Part shown: one piece after another, positions 61,426-64,000 of the stretch | How the letters are laid out: each line of letters starts with the position of its first letter | Position numbering within the stretch: the first letter of the stretch is position 1 | From: Nevskia sp. | GTDB taxonomy: Bacteria > Pseudomonadota > Gammaproteobacteria > Nevskiales > Nevskiaceae | DNA: 64,000 nt | Assembly (NCBI GenBank): GCA_023229645.1 | Contig: JALNYU010000016.1 | Span: forward strand, 21,585 to 85,584 | Reading direction: 5' to 3' | Notes under the pieces: generated by a model | Seen by the model: the letters and a program-made list of their open reading frames with translations, nothing else | What the model was told of the DNA's origin: nothing | Databases searched by the model: none | Program-made: the position numbers and the translations under genes

Positions 61426-62064
61426 CTATTCCAGAAGACTTGCGATCAGACGTTCGTTACGCACTTGCTGAGTTGCTGAGCGCAGGCGCCGGGCAACGAA
61501 TATCGATGCCAATTCTTCGAGCGCCCGATCAAAATCGTGGTTGACGATGAGGTAATCATATTCAGCGTAATGCACCATCTCGGCGTGCGCTAGCGTCATT
61601 CGCGCGGAGATAACTGCGTCGCTGTCTTGCCCACGATTGCTGAGTCGGCGCTTCAGTTCCTCGGCTGATGGCGGCAAGATGAATACGCTTTGTACATCGG
61701 AGCGCCGCGCCCTGATTTGCCGCGCGCCCTGCCAGTCGATATCTAAGATAACGTCAATGCCATTCCCCAGCAATTGCTTGGTCCGGCTTAACGCAGTGCC
61801 GTAGTGCTTACCGAATACCTCGGCGTGCTCAAGAAAATCACCGTGCTCAACCATTGTGGCGAACGTGATTTCGTCGACAAAGTGGTAGTGAACACCGTCG
61901 ACTTCGCCCGGCCGTGGATCGCGGGTTGTATATGAAACCGATATTTCTGCAGGCCAATTATTTGCGTTTAACTTCGGCACCAGCGCCCGCGTTAAGCTGG
62001 TTTTTCCACCACCACTCGGTGCAGAGACGATCCACAGCGTTCCGGGTATTTGGACGTCATTCAA
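61426..62064 (-). CDS. gmk: Guanylate kinase
   Basis: 212 residues from TTG 62064, which overlaps the yicC stop and gives the usual length; another TTG at 62094 is possible. P-loop IVSAPSGGGKTSLTRAL, SVSYTTRDPRPGEVDGVHYHFV, the GMP site DFLEHAEVFGKHYGT and ILDIDWQGARQI. It converts GMP to GDP. Start codon TTG may keep expression low. Confidence 0.96.
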   Translation of the reverse strand: MNDVQIPGTLWIVSAPSGGGKTSLTRALVPKLNANNWPAEISVSYTTRDPRPGEVDGVHYHFVDEITFATMVEHGDFLEHAEVFGKHYGTALSRTKQLLGNGIDVILDIDWQGARQIRARRSDVQSVFILPPSAEELKRRLSNRGQDSDAVISARMTLAHAEMVHYAEYDYLIVNHDFDRALEELASIFVARRLRSATQQVRNERLIASLLE

Positions 62065-62923
62065 TGTTCTGCACCTGCTCGCGCATTTGTTCAATGATGA
62101 CTTTCATTTCGACCGCTGCACGGGTCATTTCCGCGTCCTGCGATTTTGACGACAAGGTGTTGGCCTCACGATTCAATTCCTGCATTAGAAAATCGAGGCG
62201 GCGACCGACGGCCTCGTCTCGCTTCAAGCCGTCGCGCACCTCAATGAAATGGCTCAACAGTCGAGACATCTCTTCGTCGACATCCAGCTTTTGGGCTGCC
62301 AAGGTCATTTCCTGCGCAAGGCGGCCGGGGTCGATATCCATGCCCAATTCCAAAAAACGTCCCTTTAGGCGTTCCAGCCACGCTGCGCGCACTAGTGGCG
62401 CTCGCGTGCGTACAGCATCGACGAGCGTGTTCATTGCATCTAGGCGCTCAAGCAAATAATGCTGTAAGCGTTCACCTTCTCGTTGCCTGGCTTCGGTAAA
62501 ACCCCCCAAGGCGTCTTTGAACAAACCAAGCGCGGCGGCTGTTGGTGCGGACCAATCCTGGCTGTCTTGGCGAACTACACCTGGCCAGGCAAGGAGTTGC
62601 AGTAGATCGGGGGGCGCAGACGCCGGCAGGTTGACTGAGATAGCATTGACAGCGGTCAGCACGGCCGACAATCGTTCTCGGTCGATGTCCAGGGCATTAT
62701 TGCCTGCGGCATCACGATTGAAACGCAGCCCGATTTCAACCTTGCCACGACTGATCCGCGCTGCGGCCATCGCACGCATATCATTTTCGATAACACGTAG
62801 CTCGTCGGGCACTTTGATTTGGAGATCAAGATAACGATGGTTGACCGAACGCAGTTCGCAACTCATGCGTCCCCAAGATCCCTGACTTTCGGCGCGGGCA
62901 TAGCCCGTCATGCTGCGGATCAT
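62057..62923 (-). CDS. yicC: YicC family endoribonuclease-like protein
   Basis: 288 residues, full length. MIRSMTGYARAE at the start, ELRSVNHRYLDLQIKVPDEL, and a conserved C-terminal block with GRRLDFLMQELNREANTLSSK and MKVIIEQMREQVQN. E. coli YicC promotes decay of an sRNA. It precedes gmk with an 8-bp overlap, the common arrangement. Confidence 0.95.
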   Translation of the reverse strand: MIRSMTGYARAESQGSWGRMSCELRSVNHRYLDLQIKVPDELRVIENDMRAMAAARISRGKVEIGLRFNRDAAGNNALDIDRERLSAVLTAVNAISVNLPASAPPDLLQLLAWPGVVRQDSQDWSAPTAAALGLFKDALGGFTEARQREGERLQHYLLERLDAMNTLVDAVRTRAPLVRAAWLERLKGRFLELGMDIDPGRLAQEMTLAAQKLDVDEEMSRLLSHFIEVRDGLKRDEAVGRRLDFLMQELNREANTLSSKSQDAEMTRAAVEMKVIIEQMREQVQNIE

Positions 62924-62952
62924 TTTTTCAATTGCCTTCGTTGAGTTTCAGC

Positions 62953-63756
62953 ATGCGGATTGTACTTGCGCAACGTTCTGTCTGCGCGGCTCTTTTCTAT
63001 TTCAGCGCGTCATCCGCTGGGGTGACGCCAACGTTGGCATACACAATCATCGCGCAACATCCGCACGATAGCGCCGCGTTTACAGAGGGCTTGGCGATCG
63101 ATAACGGGCACTTGATCGAGAGCACGGGGCGCTACGGGGAATCTCAGCTCATCATCAGAGATTTATCGAGCGGCCGGCTTTTAAAATCAACGTTGTTAGG
63201 CCCGAGTGAATTTGGCGAAGGCGTCGCTGTTGTTGGCAATCGGTTTTTTCAGCTGACCTGGAAAAGTGAGCGCGGCCATATCTACGACACCAATCTAGAA
63301 TCGGTTGGTGAGTTCCATTACTTCAGCGAAGGCTGGGGGCTGACTTACGACGGCCACGAACTGCTCCGCAGTGATGGTAGCAGCCGCCTTAAAGTCCACG
63401 ATCCGCATACATTTTCCGAGTTACGGCAAATCCCTGTTCGGGACGGGGAAGCGCCCATCACCCGACTCAATGAGCTGGAATTTGCCGAAGGGAAAATCTA
63501 CGCCAATGTTTGGCTGACAGATCGAATTGCAATCATTAGCCCAGCAAACGGCACGGTAGAGGCCTGGCTGGATTTATCTCCGCTCAAGCAGCTGTTTCCC
63601 AAGCCGGCAAATTGGAATCCGACGGATAACGTTTTAAACGGCATCGCCTACGATCCAAAGAAAAAGCACTTCTGGGTGACCGGGAAATGCTGGCCCGTGA
63701 TTTATGAAATTAAAGTTGGCCCTGTGCCGCAGCGCAAGCGGTCTCAAACTCGCTAA
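62953..63756 (+). CDS. Glutaminyl-peptide cyclotransferase-like protein
   Basis: 267 residues from ATG 62953, with GAG seven bases upstream; a TTG at 62932 is possible. A signal-like N-terminus (IVLAQRSVCAALFYFSASSA) precedes a five-bladed propeller typical of plant/bacterial glutamine cyclotransferases: FTEGLAIDNGHLIESTGRYGES, GEGVAVVGNRFFQLTWK, GWGLTYDGHELLRSDG, LNELEFAEGKIYANVWLTDRI and LNGIAYDPKKKHFWVTGKCWP. It forms pyroglutamate at N-termini. Exported. Confidence 0.92.
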   Translation: MRIVLAQRSVCAALFYFSASSAGVTPTLAYTIIAQHPHDSAAFTEGLAIDNGHLIESTGRYGESQLIIRDLSSGRLLKSTLLGPSEFGEGVAVVGNRFFQLTWKSERGHIYDTNLESVGEFHYFSEGWGLTYDGHELLRSDGSSRLKVHDPHTFSELRQIPVRDGEAPITRLNELEFAEGKIYANVWLTDRIAIISPANGTVEAWLDLSPLKQLFPKPANWNPTDNVLNGIAYDPKKKHFWVTGKCWPVIYEIKVGPVPQRKRSQTR

Positions 63757-63767
63757 GCACATTTAAC

Positions 63768-63808
63768 AATCTCTCCACTGCGGCTTGAAGGCTAGCAGTG
63801 GAGAGATT
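63768..63808. repeat. Perfect 14-bp hairpin between the cyclotransferase gene and rRNA operon
   Basis: AATCTCTCCACTGC (63768-63781) pairs exactly with GCAGTGGAGAGATT (63795-63808), loop 13. No T-run on either side. It may stop convergent transcription or protect the mRNA 3' end. Confidence 0.75.
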
Positions 63809-63876
63809 GGATGGCTGAGGCGTAACAAGCATGGCTTCTCGCGCAATGCGTGCGTTCGGTGTATTTTCAGTGGACA

Positions 63877-63912
63877 AAAGAAAAACCCCTGAATCATAAG
63901 ATTCAGGGGTTT
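63877..63912 (-). terminator. Intrinsic terminator of rRNA operon
   Basis: Perfect 13-bp stem (AAACCCCTGAATC 63883-63895 with GATTCAGGGGTTT 63900-63912), loop of four. On the minus strand it is followed by TTCTTTT. It lies 8 bp after the 5S rRNA end. Confidence 0.92.
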
Positions 63913-63920
63913 GGTATAGA

Positions 63921-64000
63921 GCCTGGCAGTGTCCTACTCTCGCATGGTCTTGCCACACTATCATCGGCGCTGAGCTGTTTCACTTCCGTGTTCGGGATGG
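63921..64000 (-). rRNA. rrf: 5S ribosomal RNA, 3' part (cut by window edge)
   Basis: The minus strand reads CCATCCCGAACACGGAAGTG, then AGTAGGACACTGCCAGGC at its 3' end: the conserved 5S sequence. About 80 of 115-120 nt are inside. The rest of the rRNA operon should lie beyond the right edge. Confidence 0.96.

Overview
The window looks like a GC-rich gammaproteobacterial chromosome. The evidence is gene order: infC-rpmI-rplT-pheS-pheT-ihfA-merR-tRNA-Pro; gmk-rpoZ-spoT-ridA-recG; a coxB-coxA-ctaG-coxC cytochrome oxidase cluster followed by SURF1, ctaA and ctaB; bioB-bioF-bioD; thiD-thiE-hemL; and ftsY-ftsE-ftsX-rpoH. A Xanthomonadales/Nevskiales-like lineage is my guess, not something the sequence proves.

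The left 9 kb is accessory. Positions 1-3.5 kb hold surface-polysaccharide genes: a CDP-glycerol transferase-like protein cut by the window edge, a family-4 glycosyltransferase and a flippase. Next comes the main discovery candidate, a stand-alone 1,595-residue protein (3927-8714). Its order is an unknown N-terminus, a nucleoside-phosphorylase-like domain, a NACHT NTPase, pentapeptide repeats and twelve almost identical 42-residue WD40 repeats. It reads as an NLR-like immune or self/non-self recognition protein: predicted nucleosidase effector, NTPase switch and fast-evolving sensor. Its WD40 array varies at a few positions, as in fungal HET proteins. It has a promoter preceded by three helically phased AATACAA repeats. 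The 3' end of tRNA-Pro (8976-9052) marks the border with core genes.

9-16 kb is the translation block (merR, ihfA, pheT, pheS, rplT, rpmI, infC; all minus strand). infC appears to start with ATC. A RES/Xre toxin-antitoxin pair lies where thrS is usually found. 16-24 kb holds a SanA/YdcF-like protein, a VWA protein and its MoxR ATPase split by an opposite-strand DNA glycosylase, a small exported protein, pgk, gapA and an ExbB-ExbD-TonB system. 24-31 kb carries glutathione reductase, a thioredoxin-fold protein and the S-adenosylmethionine cycle (metK, ahcY, metF). A structured leader/terminator lies before metF and a possible MITE lies at its 3' end.

31-41 kb has a secreted amidohydrolase, a TRIC-type channel, mtgA, thiamine genes, hemL, ftsY-ftsE-ftsX and rpoH. 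The rpoH promoter overlaps a perfect CIRCE operator. 40-50 kb is the respiratory oxidase locus with assembly factors and heme A biosynthesis, including a 39-residue protein. 50-55 kb has biotin genes with a BirA-like operator, a basic winged-helix protein of unknown role and comF. 55-63 kb (minus strand) has ubiA, recG, ridA, spoT, rpoZ, gmk and yicC. The window ends in a glutamine cyclotransferase-like gene and the 3' end of an rRNA operon (5S rRNA, minus strand).
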